Part shown: in pieces, positions 1-7,824 of the stretch | Position numbering within the stretch: position 1 is the first letter of the stretch | Layout of the letters: each line of letters starts with the position of its first letter | Notes under the pieces: model-generated | What the model was told of the DNA's origin: nothing | Database searches by the model: none | Seen by the model: only the letters and a program-made list of their open reading frames with translations | DNA from: Bacteroidales bacterium | GTDB taxonomy: Bacteria; Bacteroidota; Bacteroidia; Bacteroidales; P3 | Length of the DNA stretch: 35,416 nucleotides | Reading direction: 5' to 3' | Assembly: GCA_017958525.1 (NCBI GenBank) | Contig: JAGDCN010000079.1 | Location: forward strand, 1-35,416 | Translations under genes and position numbers: made by a program

Positions 1-2447
1 CAAGCTTCTACATCGCCGACCCCTACATAGCGGCAGCCACGGGCAAAAGCGATCCTGTCATCGGCGTAAGCAGCATCTGCCCCAACAACGACACATCGTT
101 GATGGTAACCATAACAGCCAACTGGGAGGGATACCATGTCGTGGGCAATAACATCACATGCGAAGCCTTTGACCTCCCCTACACAGAGGACTTCGAGAGT
201 TATGAACATGGCACCGCCGACCACCTCTGCTGGCACCACATGGGCGGTTTTGTCAAGGCGGTCGATACAACATACGGTCACCTCTCCACACGTTCGTTCC
301 GCATCACATCCAACAACGGCTATACATCCCAAACCATAACACCCAAACTCAACGCTCCGGGCAACCGTCTCCTCGTCAGTTTCTGGGTTTTGATACCGCA
401 GGACGACACTCTTGGCCGCCTCAGCGTCGGCGTACACCGCCATTACGATGAGATGCAAATCGATTCGGTGAATGCCAATACCATAGAGCTTTTATCCGTC
501 AGGAGTGGCCAGAGTGGATGGCAACACTACACCTTCACGACAGAGAGTCTCAACGAAACGGGAATGGTGGGTGTCAGCTTCAAGCTTATTACCCCTTCGT
601 ACCACAACTGCTATATCGACGACTTGGAGATTAGGATGATACCTGAGAGCCAGGATTCTGTGCCTCCTGTAGTTTCCCTTGCCGGTCCGACGGATGCCTT
701 CGTCTTTGTCGACACCCTTGCCATCAGCGCCACACTCCTGCAGGGCGACACAACAGGACTGACATATAGCTGGCATTCCACTATGGCCAATGCCGGCAAC
801 GCCCAATTCTCAATTGTCAATTCTCAATTGTCAATTGTCTATTCCGCGGTGGGCAATGACACCATCACCCTTGTGGCTGCCAATCCATACGGTGTCGATA
901 CGGCATGGCATTATGTCACCGTTGTCGACAATCTGCAGGTTGCCATTGTCGGCACTTCGGCTGGTTTTATTGGTGATACTATACATTATAGGGCTGTTGT
1001 AGAGGGGCCAGACACCAACGGTTTGACCTTCTCATGGCATTCTGCTATGGCCGCTGCCGGCCTTGCCTATTCCACAATTCACAATTCACAATTCACAATT
1101 GTCTATGTTTCTTCTGGCACCGACACCATCACTCTTACTGCAACCAACAGCGATGGCATCCATGTTGCCACACGTGTGGTCAATGTCTCGTCGGCGTGTG
1201 GTACCATATCTTCGTTCCCCTACTATGAGGGCTTCGATGACTACGCTTGGGAGGACCGCGAGCCCTGCTGGCTGAAACGCACCCGAGCCGGCATTATAGA
1301 GAACGAGTGGCGCCACATTAACGCGTACCACTACCACAGCGGTTACGGTGCGATGTACTCCAATGGCAATGTGACGGGAAGCGACTTTGATGCTTGGCTT
1401 GTTATGCCTCCCATCAACCTGCCCAATGCCGACTCTATAGTCTTTTCGTTTTTTGCAAGACCGCAGTATATCAGCAATTTCTATGTCTTGGTCAGTCCTT
1501 CAGGCGACTTATGGTATGACGGCTTTACCGACACACTCTATGTCGACAGGAGCACGGGCTATAATACACAGTGGGATTCTGTCGCTCTGTCGCTCGACGC
1601 CTACCGCGGCCGCCATATACGAGTTGCTTTCGTCCATGCGGGCTACAATACACTGAGCAATGTCGCCATCGACGATGTCGCCATCAGTTGTGGTGAAATC
1701 CAGATTGCCGACACAGTGTGGCGTACGGTAACCCTCCAATGCGATAATACTATGGGCAGCGTCAGTGGCAACGGCGTATATCCCGACAACAGCCTCGTCG
1801 CCATCAGTGCAACAGCATACGATGGCTTCCGCTTCGTTGGTTGGAGCGACGGTAATGTCAACGCCTCACGCTTGCTGCTTCTGGTCAGCGACACAACGCT
1901 CACAGCCTATTTCGACAGCATCGTCACGCCTCCGACTGGTTGGCACACCGTGACCGTTGAGGCCAATCCTGAAGGTGTTTGTGAACTATATGGCGGAGGC
2001 CTTTACACAGATGGCGAAACAGCAGAGATTGGCTACATTTTGACAGATACCGCTACCGAAGGCGGATACTGGGAGTTCCTCGGCTGGAGCAACGGCGAGA
2101 CAGACAACCCTGTATATATCAAGGTTCTTTCTGACACCACGATTACAGCCAATTTCCAGTGGGTAGATGATACAACCGGCGTGGGTATCGACAACGACCA
2201 ACTGATTAGTGCCAATTATCAGCTGTCAATCTATCCAAACCCAACAAATTCGACGGTGACGGTGGAGCTTGGAGCAGAAAGCGGATGCTTGACTCTTTTG
2301 GACATCAATGGCCGCAAATTAGCCACATACAAAATTGAAGACCAGAAAGTCGAGATAGACCTCAGTGCCCTTTCTCAAGGCGTCTATTTCATACGTCTCG
2401 AAGGCAACGGGACATCGCCAATGACAAGAAAAATAATAAAAATGTGA
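1..2447 (+). CDS. T9SS-secreted multidomain surface protein, 5' truncated by window edge
   Basis: The frame is open from base 3 with no stop, so the gene begins upstream and only its C-terminal ~815 residues are present; the first in-window ATG (99) is not a credible start. Visible modules in order: a jelly-roll/cleaved-adhesin type module starting at LPYTEDFESYEHG; two PKD/Ig-like domains, each with a S-W-H-S-x-M-A motif and a D-T-I-T-L strand; a second jelly-roll module starting FPYYEGFDDYAWED; two InlB/bacterial-repeat type domains ending in FxGWSDG / FLGWSNG and T-x-T-A-x-F; and a C-terminal type A T9SS sorting domain (YPNPT, GVYFIRLEG, KIIKM). Such proteins cross the outer membrane through the type IX system and are displayed on the surface or released; the ligand or substrate is not evident. 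Each PKD domain contains a stretch encoded by a 7-bp tandem repeat (804-838 and 1074-1101). The gene ends at a strong hairpin shared with the convergent fau gene. Confidence 0.9.
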   Translation, partial: SFYIADPYIAAATGKSDPVIGVSSICPNNDTSLMVTITANWEGYHVVGNNITCEAFDLPYTEDFESYEHGTADHLCWHHMGGFVKAVDTTYGHLSTRSFRITSNNGYTSQTITPKLNAPGNRLLVSFWVLIPQDDTLGRLSVGVHRHYDEMQIDSVNANTIELLSVRSGQSGWQHYTFTTESLNETGMVGVSFKLITPSYHNCYIDDLEIRMIPESQDSVPPVVSLAGPTDAFVFVDTLAISATLLQGDTTGLTYSWHSTMANAGNAQFSIVNSQLSIVYSAVGNDTITLVAANPYGVDTAWHYVTVVDNLQVAIVGTSAGFIGDTIHYRAVVEGPDTNGLTFSWHSAMAAAGLAYSTIHNSQFTIVYVSSGTDTITLTATNSDGIHVATRVVNVSSACGTISSFPYYEGFDDYAWEDREPCWLKRTRAGIIENEWRHINAYHYHSGYGAMYSNGNVTGSDFDAWLVMPPINLPNADSIVFSFFARPQYISNFYVLVSPSGDLWYDGFTDTLYVDRSTGYNTQWDSVALSLDAYRGRHIRVAFVHAGYNTLSNVAIDDVAISCGEIQIADTVWRTVTLQCDNTMGSVSGNGVYPDNSLVAISATAYDGFRFVGWSDGNVNASRLLLLVSDTTLTAYFDSIVTPPTGWHTVTVEANPEGVCELYGGGLYTDGETAEIGYILTDTATEGGYWEFLGWSNGETDNPVYIKVLSDTTITANFQWVDDTTGVGIDNDQLISANYQLSIYPNPTNSTVTVELGAESGCLTLLDINGRKLATYKIEDQKVEIDLSALSQGVYFIRLEGNGTSPMTRKIIKM
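804..838 (+). repeat. Five 7-bp units of CAATTCT/CAATTGT inside coding sequence
   Basis: Consecutive units CAATTCT, CAATTGT, CAATTCT, CAATTGT, CAATTGT. Seven is not a multiple of three, so the amino-acid period is seven residues; the array encodes QFSIVNSQLSIV within the first PKD/Ig-like domain and leaves the frame open. Confidence 0.9.
1074..1101 (+). repeat. Four 7-bp units of ACAATTC/ACAATTG inside coding sequence
   Basis: Units ACAATTC x3 then ACAATTG, followed by TCTAT exactly as after the 804-838 array (both end CAATTGTCTAT). It encodes TIHNSQFTIV at the equivalent position of the second PKD/Ig-like domain. Confidence 0.9.
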
Positions 2448-2489
2448 CGCTATTTATTACCGGACATCACGGAAACCAATAGTATTTTC

Positions 2490-2540
2490 AAAAAAATAAC
2501 CCAAATCAGTCTTAAAATGATCGATTTGGGTTATTTTTTT
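2490..2540. terminator. Bidirectional intrinsic terminator
   Basis: Perfect 18-bp inverted repeat (arms 2490-2507 and 2523-2540, 15-nt loop) with seven A on one side and seven T on the other. It lies between the convergent T9SS gene (stop 2447) and fau (stop 2542), so it can end transcription from both sides. Confidence 0.9.
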
Positions 2541-2541
2541 G

Positions 2542-3075
2542 TTATTCGCTAAGGATTTTATCCATAGACACATCGAATTCCTCGACAGGTATTTCATCAA
2601 AAATTTGGAAACTGAAAGCCACACCAACCTTTACGGCATTGGGTGTCGATTTCAGCAGACGATCGTAGAAGCCCCGGCCTCGTCCCATTCGGTGGCGGTG
2701 GCGGTCGAAGGCAACACCCGGAACGACAATCATCTGCACCTTGTCGAGCTCGGTAAAAACCGGCCCTGTCGGTTCAGGGATGCCGAATTGCGGACCTGGC
2801 TGCATACTCTCAGGTCCGGTATATTGTCGCAAGAGAAGGTCATCGCCATCGACGCATGGCAGCAGAATGTTTTTCTCTTTATACCACTGGCGCACAAAGT
2901 CGTGCGTATAAACCTCGTCGTCCATCGACCAGTAGAGCAGCACCGTTTGCGCAGACTGAAACAAAGGAAGTTCGCCGACCTGCTCCATTATAGGCAGTGA
3001 GCGGCGAACTTTCTCTTCGAGCGGCACTTCGCGCTTTGCGGCACGCACAATTTTGCGGAGTTCCTGTTTGTCCAT
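2542..3075 (-). CDS. fau: 5-formyltetrahydrofolate cyclo-ligase
   Basis: 177 residues starting MDKQELRKIV. The frame stays open further upstream, but that part lies inside the preceding gene and reads as its shadow, so the ATG at 3075 is chosen. The C-terminal half carries the family signature (VPGVAFDRHRHRMGRGRGFYDRLL), with the basic and glycine residues that bind ATP and the substrate. The enzyme converts 5-formyl-THF to 5,10-methenyl-THF using ATP, in the cytoplasm. Length is typical for the family (about 180-200). It starts 13 bp after the DUF3127 gene and shares its transcript, ending at the 2490-2540 hairpin. The symbol follows the E. coli orthologue (also called ygfA or MTHFS). Confidence 0.92.
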   Translation of the reverse strand: MDKQELRKIVRAAKREVPLEEKVRRSLPIMEQVGELPLFQSAQTVLLYWSMDDEVYTHDFVRQWYKEKNILLPCVDGDDLLLRQYTGPESMQPGPQFGIPEPTGPVFTELDKVQMIVVPGVAFDRHRHRMGRGRGFYDRLLKSTPNAVKVGVAFSFQIFDEIPVEEFDVSMDKILSE

Positions 3076-3088
3076 AACATTCCAGGTT

Positions 3089-3487
3089 TCAGAACGGCAG
3101 GTCGTCGTCGCCTTCGGCTGGTTGCGATGCGAAGGGTGCCGGCTGAGCGGGGGCTGCGGCAGGTGCAGCGGCGGGGCTGGCAGCAGGTGCAGCCTGAGGA
3201 GCGGCGGCAGCAGCACCGGTGAAGGGCACCACGCGGATGCAGCGCAGGTCGGTGTACCAACGTTCCTGATATTCACGCGATTCGGGCGAAAAGGTTACGA
3301 GTACCGGCGAGTTCATAACCAGCGTGCTAAGCATAGCCAAACGGTCTTCGCCGAAAAGAGTGAAAGCTATTTGACGGGGATAGGTGTCCTCGGTTTCGAT
3401 AACAAAGCCGCCACGCACCCAAGGTCCGCGCTGCGATTCGCCGCGCGTCTCGGGCAAAATTTTAATTAATCTTCCTGTTACTTCCAT
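3089..3487 (-). CDS. DUF3127 protein, SSB-like with acidic DDDLPF tail
   Basis: 132 residues. The N-terminal ~90 residues match the Bacteroidetes DUF3127 family: MEVTGRLIKILPE, then RGGFVIETEDTYPRQIAF, then ESREYQERWYTDLR. This looks like a small OB-type beta barrel. A 30-residue low-complexity Ala/Pro linker follows and the protein ends in EGDDDLPF, which resembles the acidic DDDIPF tip by which bacterial SSB recruits partner enzymes. Single-stranded nucleic-acid binding is therefore a reasonable guess, not shown by the sequence. It is the first gene of a two-gene unit with fau. A conventional, longer SSB is expected elsewhere in the genome. Confidence 0.85.
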   Translation of the reverse strand: MEVTGRLIKILPETRGESQRGPWVRGGFVIETEDTYPRQIAFTLFGEDRLAMLSTLVMNSPVLVTFSPESREYQERWYTDLRCIRVVPFTGAAAAAPQAAPAASPAAAPAAAPAQPAPFASQPAEGDDDLPF

Positions 3488-3826
3488 TTTATATACTTAT
3501 TATTTTGTTAATTATCAACTGTATTAAGTGCCAAAAGAACTTTCAGCGACACGCCTTTTAAAGCGTACAAAATTACAAAAAAAATCCGATTCTGGAACCA
3601 TCAAAGAAAAAGTTATCAACAAGAGAACGAAAAACGGCAGACAAGAGTACATATTCATCAAGAAATAAATGTCCAACACAATATTTGCCACGTTGTGGCG
3701 TTTTACTTCGGGTGACATAAAAGCCGTACAAGCGGCTTTGACGGCAAAACAACTAATCACCGACACGTCATCCCACTAAAACAATAACTCATCAACGCAT
3801 TTACACATATAAAACAAGACACGACT
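3488..3826. other. Intergenic region between divergent genes
   Basis: No convincing gene. It holds two small hairpins: GCCAC-GTT-GTGGC at 3687-3699 followed by GTTTTA, and AAAGCCG-TACAAG-CGGCTTT at 3720-3739. Their role is unclear. No clear promoter for the gene at 3827 was found. An 80-codon minus-strand frame here has no recognisable features. Confidence 0.5.
3568..3575 (-). promoter_or_regulatory. Possible -7 element for DUF3127-fau
   Basis: On the minus strand this reads TAATTTTG, a match to the Bacteroidetes TAnnTTTG element about 80 nt before the start codon. No good TTTG lies 19-21 nt upstream, so only half of the promoter is seen. Confidence 0.3.
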
Positions 3827-4321
3827 ATGCCAATGTTCTACACACCCAAACCGCGCCAATTCCACTACAAACCACGCTTTTATGACCCCGAGCGCGAGGA
3901 TTGGGAACTGTTGAAAGCAAAATATGACATCGACGATGACGGCATCCCGCATAGAATCCCCACACAACCTGAGCCGGCTCAGGATGCGAACACGGAGGAA
4001 ACTACAGACCAAGACCTCGAATACTTCCAGCGCCGACTGCGCGACATCGAGCGCAAAGAACGGCAGGAAAAACAAAAAATAACACTCGCCGACCTCTTCC
4101 GTAAACGCGAACGGCCACAGTTCCACTACGTTTCGCGATTCGATGAAAACGGCAATCTGAAGGACAGCACAGCCACGCATAGCAGCAGCACCGTTACCAA
4201 AAAACGCATCACACGCCGCTTCAACGATGAAGATATGGACGGCCTCAAACCTGTTCCTGCCGGTAAGATTATGCTTTACACACTGTTAGTATGTGTCCTG
4301 CTCTATTTGATTTTTGCGTGA
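3827..4321 (+). CDS. Hypothetical tail-anchored small membrane protein
   Basis: 164 residues. I do not recognise a named family, though short proteins of this look are common in Bacteroidetes. The N-terminus has KPRQFHYKPRFYDPE and a related ERPQFHYVSRFDENG recurs near residue 95, so a short motif (R-P/K-x-Q-F-H-Y-x-x-R-F) appears twice. The middle is strongly charged and probably coiled (residues ~58-85, rich in E, R, K and Q). The last ~18 residues (ILLY-like hydrophobic run ending LLYLIFA) form one membrane helix at the extreme C-terminus, so the bulk is predicted to face the cytoplasm. It ends 8 bp before the -33 element of the panD promoter, so it is probably a separate transcription unit. 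Confidence 0.75.
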   Translation: MPMFYTPKPRQFHYKPRFYDPEREDWELLKAKYDIDDDGIPHRIPTQPEPAQDANTEETTDQDLEYFQRRLRDIERKERQEKQKITLADLFRKRERPQFHYVSRFDENGNLKDSTATHSSSTVTKKRITRRFNDEDMDGLKPVPAGKIMLYTLLVCVLLYLIFA

Positions 4322-4328
4322 ATTTTAT

Positions 4329-4359
4329 TTTGCCATTCCATTGAAATAGTGTATTTTTG
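4329..4359 (+). promoter_or_regulatory. Bacteroidetes sigma-A promoter for panD operon
   Basis: TTTG at 4329-4332, a 19-nt spacer and TATTTTTG at 4352-4359: an exact fit to the Bacteroidetes TTTG-N19-21-TAnnTTTG consensus. The predicted start site is near 4365, giving a leader of about 10 nt before the panD ATG at 4375. Confidence 0.8.
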
Positions 4360-4374
4360 CAAAAATTTTTGACT

Positions 4375-4719
4375 ATGTTTATTGAGGTCTTAAAATCTAA
4401 AATACATAGAGTTAGCGTTACCGAAGCCAATCTTGACTATATTGGAAGTATCACTATTGATTCGATGCTGCTCGACGCAGCCAATATGATAGAAAACGAG
4501 CGTGTTGATATTTACAATATCACCAACGGCGAGCGTTTTTCGACCTATATCATTAAGGGCGAGGCCGGTAGCGGCATCATTGGCATCAACGGTGCCGCCG
4601 CCCACAAAGCCCGCGTTGGCGACCTGCTTATCATAGCTTCATACGCCTCGATGGATTTTGAAGAGGCCAAGCAGTGGCATCCGACAGTCATCTTCCCCAA
4701 AGACAATCATTTGCAATGA
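4375..4719 (+). CDS. panD: Aspartate 1-decarboxylase precursor
   Basis: 114 residues. The start is placed at ATG 4375 ([20 protein letters not shown]) rather than the in-frame TTG at 4357, because the TTG sits inside the promoter -7 element. Gly24-Ser25 in YIGSITID is the self-cleavage site that generates the pyruvoyl cofactor; the [14 protein letters not shown] segment and the family length agree. The enzyme makes beta-alanine from L-aspartate for pantothenate and CoA synthesis. It is first in a tightly packed operon: its TGA overlaps the next ATG (ATGA at 4716-4719). Confidence 0.95.
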   Translation: MFIEVLKSKIHRVSVTEANLDYIGSITIDSMLLDAANMIENERVDIYNITNGERFSTYIIKGEAGSGIIGINGAAAHKARVGDLLIIASYASMDFEEAKQWHPTVIFPKDNHLQ

Positions 4720-5723
4720 AGAAACGGCTGGGCGACATACTGAAGTTTGTAGTATTCCTCGGCATAGGGATTTTTTTTATTTATTGGTTCCTGCTCAAAC
4801 TCGACGCTGAACAGAAAGCCGCCATCTGGCAGTCGTTCCTGTCTGCCAAGTGGGGATGGGTGCTGGTCGTGATGGCTGTCAGCATCATTTCGCACTTTTT
4901 CAGAGCATTGCGTTGGCGACTGCTTTTCAAGCCGTTGGACCACTACCCCACCCTCAACAACACCTTTGGTGCCGTGATGGTCACCTATCTTGCCAATCTG
5001 GCCGTACCGCGACTGGGCGAGGTGATGCGCTGTGCAATGCTGCGCACCAGCGAGAAAATTCCAATGGAGAAATCAATCGGCACTGTTTTCACCGAGCGTA
5101 TTATTGATATGCTGATGTTTGCACTCATCGTGCTCCTCGGTTTCCTGCTGATGTTCAGCAGTGTAAAGGATTTCATATACGACAGTCTCTCGCAGAAATT
5201 CAGTTCGCTTCCCACGCTGGCCACACTGGCCGTCATCGCCATTTTGCTGCTCGCCGCCCTGTTTGTCATTTACAAGCTGTTTCACGACAAACTGATGAAA
5301 TTCGGCATATACCGCAGACTTTTCGAACTTTTGCAAGGTTGCGTCGATGGAGTGAAAAGCATACTGCACCTGGGAACGAAATCGACTATCCTGTTCCTCA
5401 TTTACAGCCTGATAATCTATTATTTGTATATTGCCGGAGGATGGATAATCCTTGAGGCATTCTCCGACACGATGCATCTGGGTTTCCAGACAGCATTTGT
5501 TATCTATCTGTTTGGTTCGGTGGGAATGATGATATCACAAGGCGGACTTGGTGCCTACCCTGTCCTCGTATGGCAGGCACTGGCGCTTTACGGCATCGGC
5601 GAGACCACGGGACTGGCCTGCGGATGGCTGCTATGGAGTTCGCAACAAGTTATAGTTCTGATTGTTGGTTTGGCATATCTGGTTTATTTTTCACTATTAA
5701 AGAAAAAAAAGGTGCAAGAATGA
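4716..5723 (+). CDS. LPG-synthase-TM / UPF0104 family flippase-like membrane protein
   Basis: 335 residues starting [12 protein letters not shown] at the ATG that overlaps the panD stop. About eight hydrophobic helices are visible. Family landmarks include the [13 protein letters not shown] segment after the second helix, the [12 protein letters not shown] loop, FTERIIDML, and the [15 protein letters not shown] loop near the C-terminus. Members related to the membrane domain of MprF and to YbhN are thought to move or modify lipid-linked molecules; the substrate here is unknown. It sits directly before rfaE2, which suggests, but does not prove, a role in envelope glycolipid supply. The start at 4674 is rejected because it lies inside panD. 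Confidence 0.85.
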   Translation: MKKRLGDILKFVVFLGIGIFFIYWFLLKLDAEQKAAIWQSFLSAKWGWVLVVMAVSIISHFFRALRWRLLFKPLDHYPTLNNTFGAVMVTYLANLAVPRLGEVMRCAMLRTSEKIPMEKSIGTVFTERIIDMLMFALIVLLGFLLMFSSVKDFIYDSLSQKFSSLPTLATLAVIAILLLAALFVIYKLFHDKLMKFGIYRRLFELLQGCVDGVKSILHLGTKSTILFLIYSLIIYYLYIAGGWIILEAFSDTMHLGFQTAFVIYLFGSVGMMISQGGLGAYPVLVWQALALYGIGETTGLACGWLLWSSQQVIVLIVGLAYLVYFSLLKKKKVQE

Positions 5724-6199
5724 GTTTTCACGACAACATAGATGCCAAAATCGTAACACTGAGCCAGTTGACCGAGCGTCTCAATGCCAGTGACAAGACT
5801 GTTGTTTTTACCAACGGCTGTTTTGACCTTGTACACCAAGGTCACGTCGATTATCTGAGCCGTGCCCGCGACTTGGGCGATTTGCTCGTTGTGGGACTGA
5901 ACAGCGACGCCTCAGTACGCAGGCTGAAAGGCAGCGGGCGCCCTATCTCCAACCAAACAAGCCGCGCAAGAGTGCTCGCCGCTTTCGCCTTTGTCGATTA
6001 CGTAGTTGTTTTTGAAGAAGATACGCCAATAAAACTAATTGAGGCCATCAAACCCGACATCCTCGTCAAAGGTGGCGACTACAACCGCGACAACGTTGTC
6101 GGTGCCGACTTTGTCGAATCATACGGCGGCCGTCTGGAACTCATCGCGTTAGTGCCCGGCGAATCAACAACAAACCTTGTAGAAAGGAGCAAACAATGA
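5720..6199 (+). CDS. rfaE2: D-glycero-beta-D-manno-heptose 1-phosphate adenylyltransferase
   Basis: 159 residues starting [14 protein letters not shown]-overlapping the gene before it. The nucleotidyltransferase signature TNGCFDLVHQGHVDYL holds the HxGH motif (His39, His42), followed by VVGLNSDASVRRLKG and the ILVKGGDY loop. It transfers AMP to heptose 1-phosphate in ADP-heptose synthesis for lipopolysaccharide core. The kinase half present in fused HldE proteins is absent, so a separate kinase (rfaE1/hldA) must be encoded elsewhere, which is usual in this phylum. Its stop overlaps the next start (ATGA at 6196-6199). Confidence 0.93.
   Translation: MSFHDNIDAKIVTLSQLTERLNASDKTVVFTNGCFDLVHQGHVDYLSRARDLGDLLVVGLNSDASVRRLKGSGRPISNQTSRARVLAAFAFVDYVVVFEEDTPIKLIEAIKPDILVKGGDYNRDNVVGADFVESYGGRLELIALVPGESTTNLVERSKQ
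6183..6189 (+). promoter_or_regulatory. Shine-Dalgarno-like AAAGGAG before the PorT-like gene
   Basis: AAAGGAG ends 6 nt before the ATG at 6196. Such sites are rare in this phylum, where the anti-SD is usually sequestered. It lies inside the rfaE2 coding end (Glu-Arg-Ser-Lys codons), so it may be coincidental. Confidence 0.35.
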
Positions 6200-6840
6200 A
6201 AAAAATAGTTTATCTTCTGCTTGCAGTGACGATGCTGACAGTGTCCAACAATGCTGAAGCCCAGCATCGTAAACGCTCGCACAGCCGTGTTTTCGACTTG
6301 GAACTGCGAGGCGGTGTCAATTTCTGCCAGATCGACGGCGACGCGGCCGGCAGCTACAACAAAATCGGGTTTCACGGTGGCGTAAATACCTCGTTTCCAA
6401 TTAGTGACGATGGCAGCTTTCGCTTCATTGTCGAATTGGGACTGACGCAGAAAGGTTCGCAAATAAACAACAGCACATTGGACCGACACATAAACCTATT
6501 CTATGTTGAAGTGCCACTGATGCTTGCCTATGACTTCTTGGAACAGAAGCCATTGCGATTGGCGGCCGGCATTGCTCCTGCCATTTTGGCGAAAGCCAAA
6601 GTCACCACCGACGGCTCCTACGACAACCTGCAATCGGACAACTACAAGACCCTCGACCCTCTACCCTTCTGTGCTTCACTTAGATACCGTTTTTCCGAAC
6701 ATATTGGTGTTGATGTAAGATACTACAACTCAATGCTCAACATAGCAAAAGAGAACGGTAGCGGCACATATCGCATCTTCCGTTCGAACAAAGGACAGTT
6801 CAGCCGTTTGCTACAGGCGGGAGTGACAATTACGTTTTGA
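6196..6840 (+). CDS. PorT-like outer-membrane beta-barrel protein
   Basis: 214 residues with a signal peptide (MKKIVYLLLAVTMLTVSNNAEAQ, cleavage after AEA or AQ). The mature part has alternating polar/hydrophobic strands typical of an eight-stranded barrel: LELRGGVNFCQI, GFHGGVNTSFPI, FRFIVELGLTQKG, INLFYVEVPLMLAY, LRLAAGIAPAILAKA, and a final aromatic strand FSRLLQAGVTITF ending in Phe. It belongs with outer membrane beta-barrel proteins of the PorT/OmpW-like class found throughout Bacteroidetes. It is last in the ATGA-coupled series that begins with panD; trxB follows after 26 bp. Function beyond being an outer-membrane barrel is not readable. Confidence 0.82.
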   Translation: MKKIVYLLLAVTMLTVSNNAEAQHRKRSHSRVFDLELRGGVNFCQIDGDAAGSYNKIGFHGGVNTSFPISDDGSFRFIVELGLTQKGSQINNSTLDRHINLFYVEVPLMLAYDFLEQKPLRLAAGIAPAILAKAKVTTDGSYDNLQSDNYKTLDPLPFCASLRYRFSEHIGVDVRYYNSMLNIAKENGSGTYRIFRSNKGQFSRLLQAGVTITF

Positions 6841-6866
6841 ATTAAAGAATTAAAAATAAAAGAAAT

Positions 6867-7796
6867 ATGACACACACACGTTGCTTAATCATTGGTTCGG
6901 GTCCGGCCGGCTACACTGCAGGTATTTACACCGGACGTGCCGACCTCAAACCTCTGCTTTACGAAGGTATCCAACCCGGAGGCCAACTGACGATAACGAC
7001 CGAGATAGAGAATTTTCCGGGTTATCCTGAAGGCATTTCCGGCACTGCAATGATGGCCGATTTGCGCAAACAGGCTCTGCGTTTCGGTACCGAGATGCGC
7101 AAAGGCACCATAGAAAAAATAAATCTCTCGCAACGCCCCTTCATTGCCACCGACGACAAAGGAGAACAGATTGAAGCCGAGACGGTTATTATCGCCACTG
7201 GCGCATCGGCCCGCTGGCTGGGACTCGAAAGCGAGAAAAAATATTATGGACAGGGTGTGTCGGCTTGCGCCACCTGCGACGGATTCTTTTACAAGAATAT
7301 GGACGTTGCCGTTGTCGGCGGTGGCGATACTGCCTGCGAAGAGGCCGCCTATCTCGCCACCCTCTGTCGCAAAGTATATCAAATAGTGCGTCGCGACGAG
7401 CTGCGCGCCTCGAAAGCTATGCAGCACCGCGTGCTTAACAACCCGAAAATTGAAGTTCTCTGGAACAGTGTGACGCAAGAAATTGTAGGCAATGATATGG
7501 ACGGCGTCATCGGTGCCGATATCAAAAATGTCAAAACCGGCGAGGTGACCCGCCTTGATATTGCCGGTTTCTTTGTTGCCATCGGACATCAACCCAACAC
7601 CGATTTTCTTGATGGTCAGATAGAACTTGACGAAGCAGGATACATAAAAGTACAGAATCCCAGCAGCGCCACCAACATTCCCGGTGTTTTCGCCGCCGGC
7701 GATGTGTGCGACCCCAACTACCGCCAAGCCTGCGTAGCCGCCGCCAAAGGCTGTGTGGCCGGCATCGACGCAGAGCGTTTCCTGCACCAAGCATAG
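6867..7796 (+). CDS. trxB: Thioredoxin-disulfide reductase
   Basis: 309 residues, standard length. N-terminal FAD motif IIGSGPAGYTAGIYTGRA, redox-active CATC (Cys134, Cys137) in GVSACATCDGFF, NADPH motif VGGGDTACEEAAYLA, and C-terminal FAD-contact GVFAAGDVCD. It reduces thioredoxin with NADPH in the cytoplasm. It may be read from the upstream operon, since the 26-bp A-rich spacer has no clear promoter. The long antisense frame opposite it is a shadow. Confidence 0.96.
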   Translation: MTHTRCLIIGSGPAGYTAGIYTGRADLKPLLYEGIQPGGQLTITTEIENFPGYPEGISGTAMMADLRKQALRFGTEMRKGTIEKINLSQRPFIATDDKGEQIEAETVIIATGASARWLGLESEKKYYGQGVSACATCDGFFYKNMDVAVVGGGDTACEEAAYLATLCRKVYQIVRRDELRASKAMQHRVLNNPKIEVLWNSVTQEIVGNDMDGVIGADIKNVKTGEVTRLDIAGFFVAIGHQPNTDFLDGQIELDEAGYIKVQNPSSATNIPGVFAAGDVCDPNYRQACVAAAKGCVAGIDAERFLHQA

Positions 7797-7803
7797 AATA
7801 AAG

Positions 7804-7817
7804 TTGAAAATTGAAAA
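7804..7817 (+). repeat. Two 7-bp TTGAAAA units before a GTG start
   Basis: TTGAAAA-TTGAAAA immediately upstream of the porin start at 7825. This is one of several short tandem repeats with 7-8 bp period in gene spacers of this window. Confidence 0.6.
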
Positions 7818-7824
7818 TTATTTC

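Noticed and set aside
6885..7790. 301-codon minus-strand ORF opposite trxB
   Set aside because: Antisense of a highly conserved enzyme; no family features.
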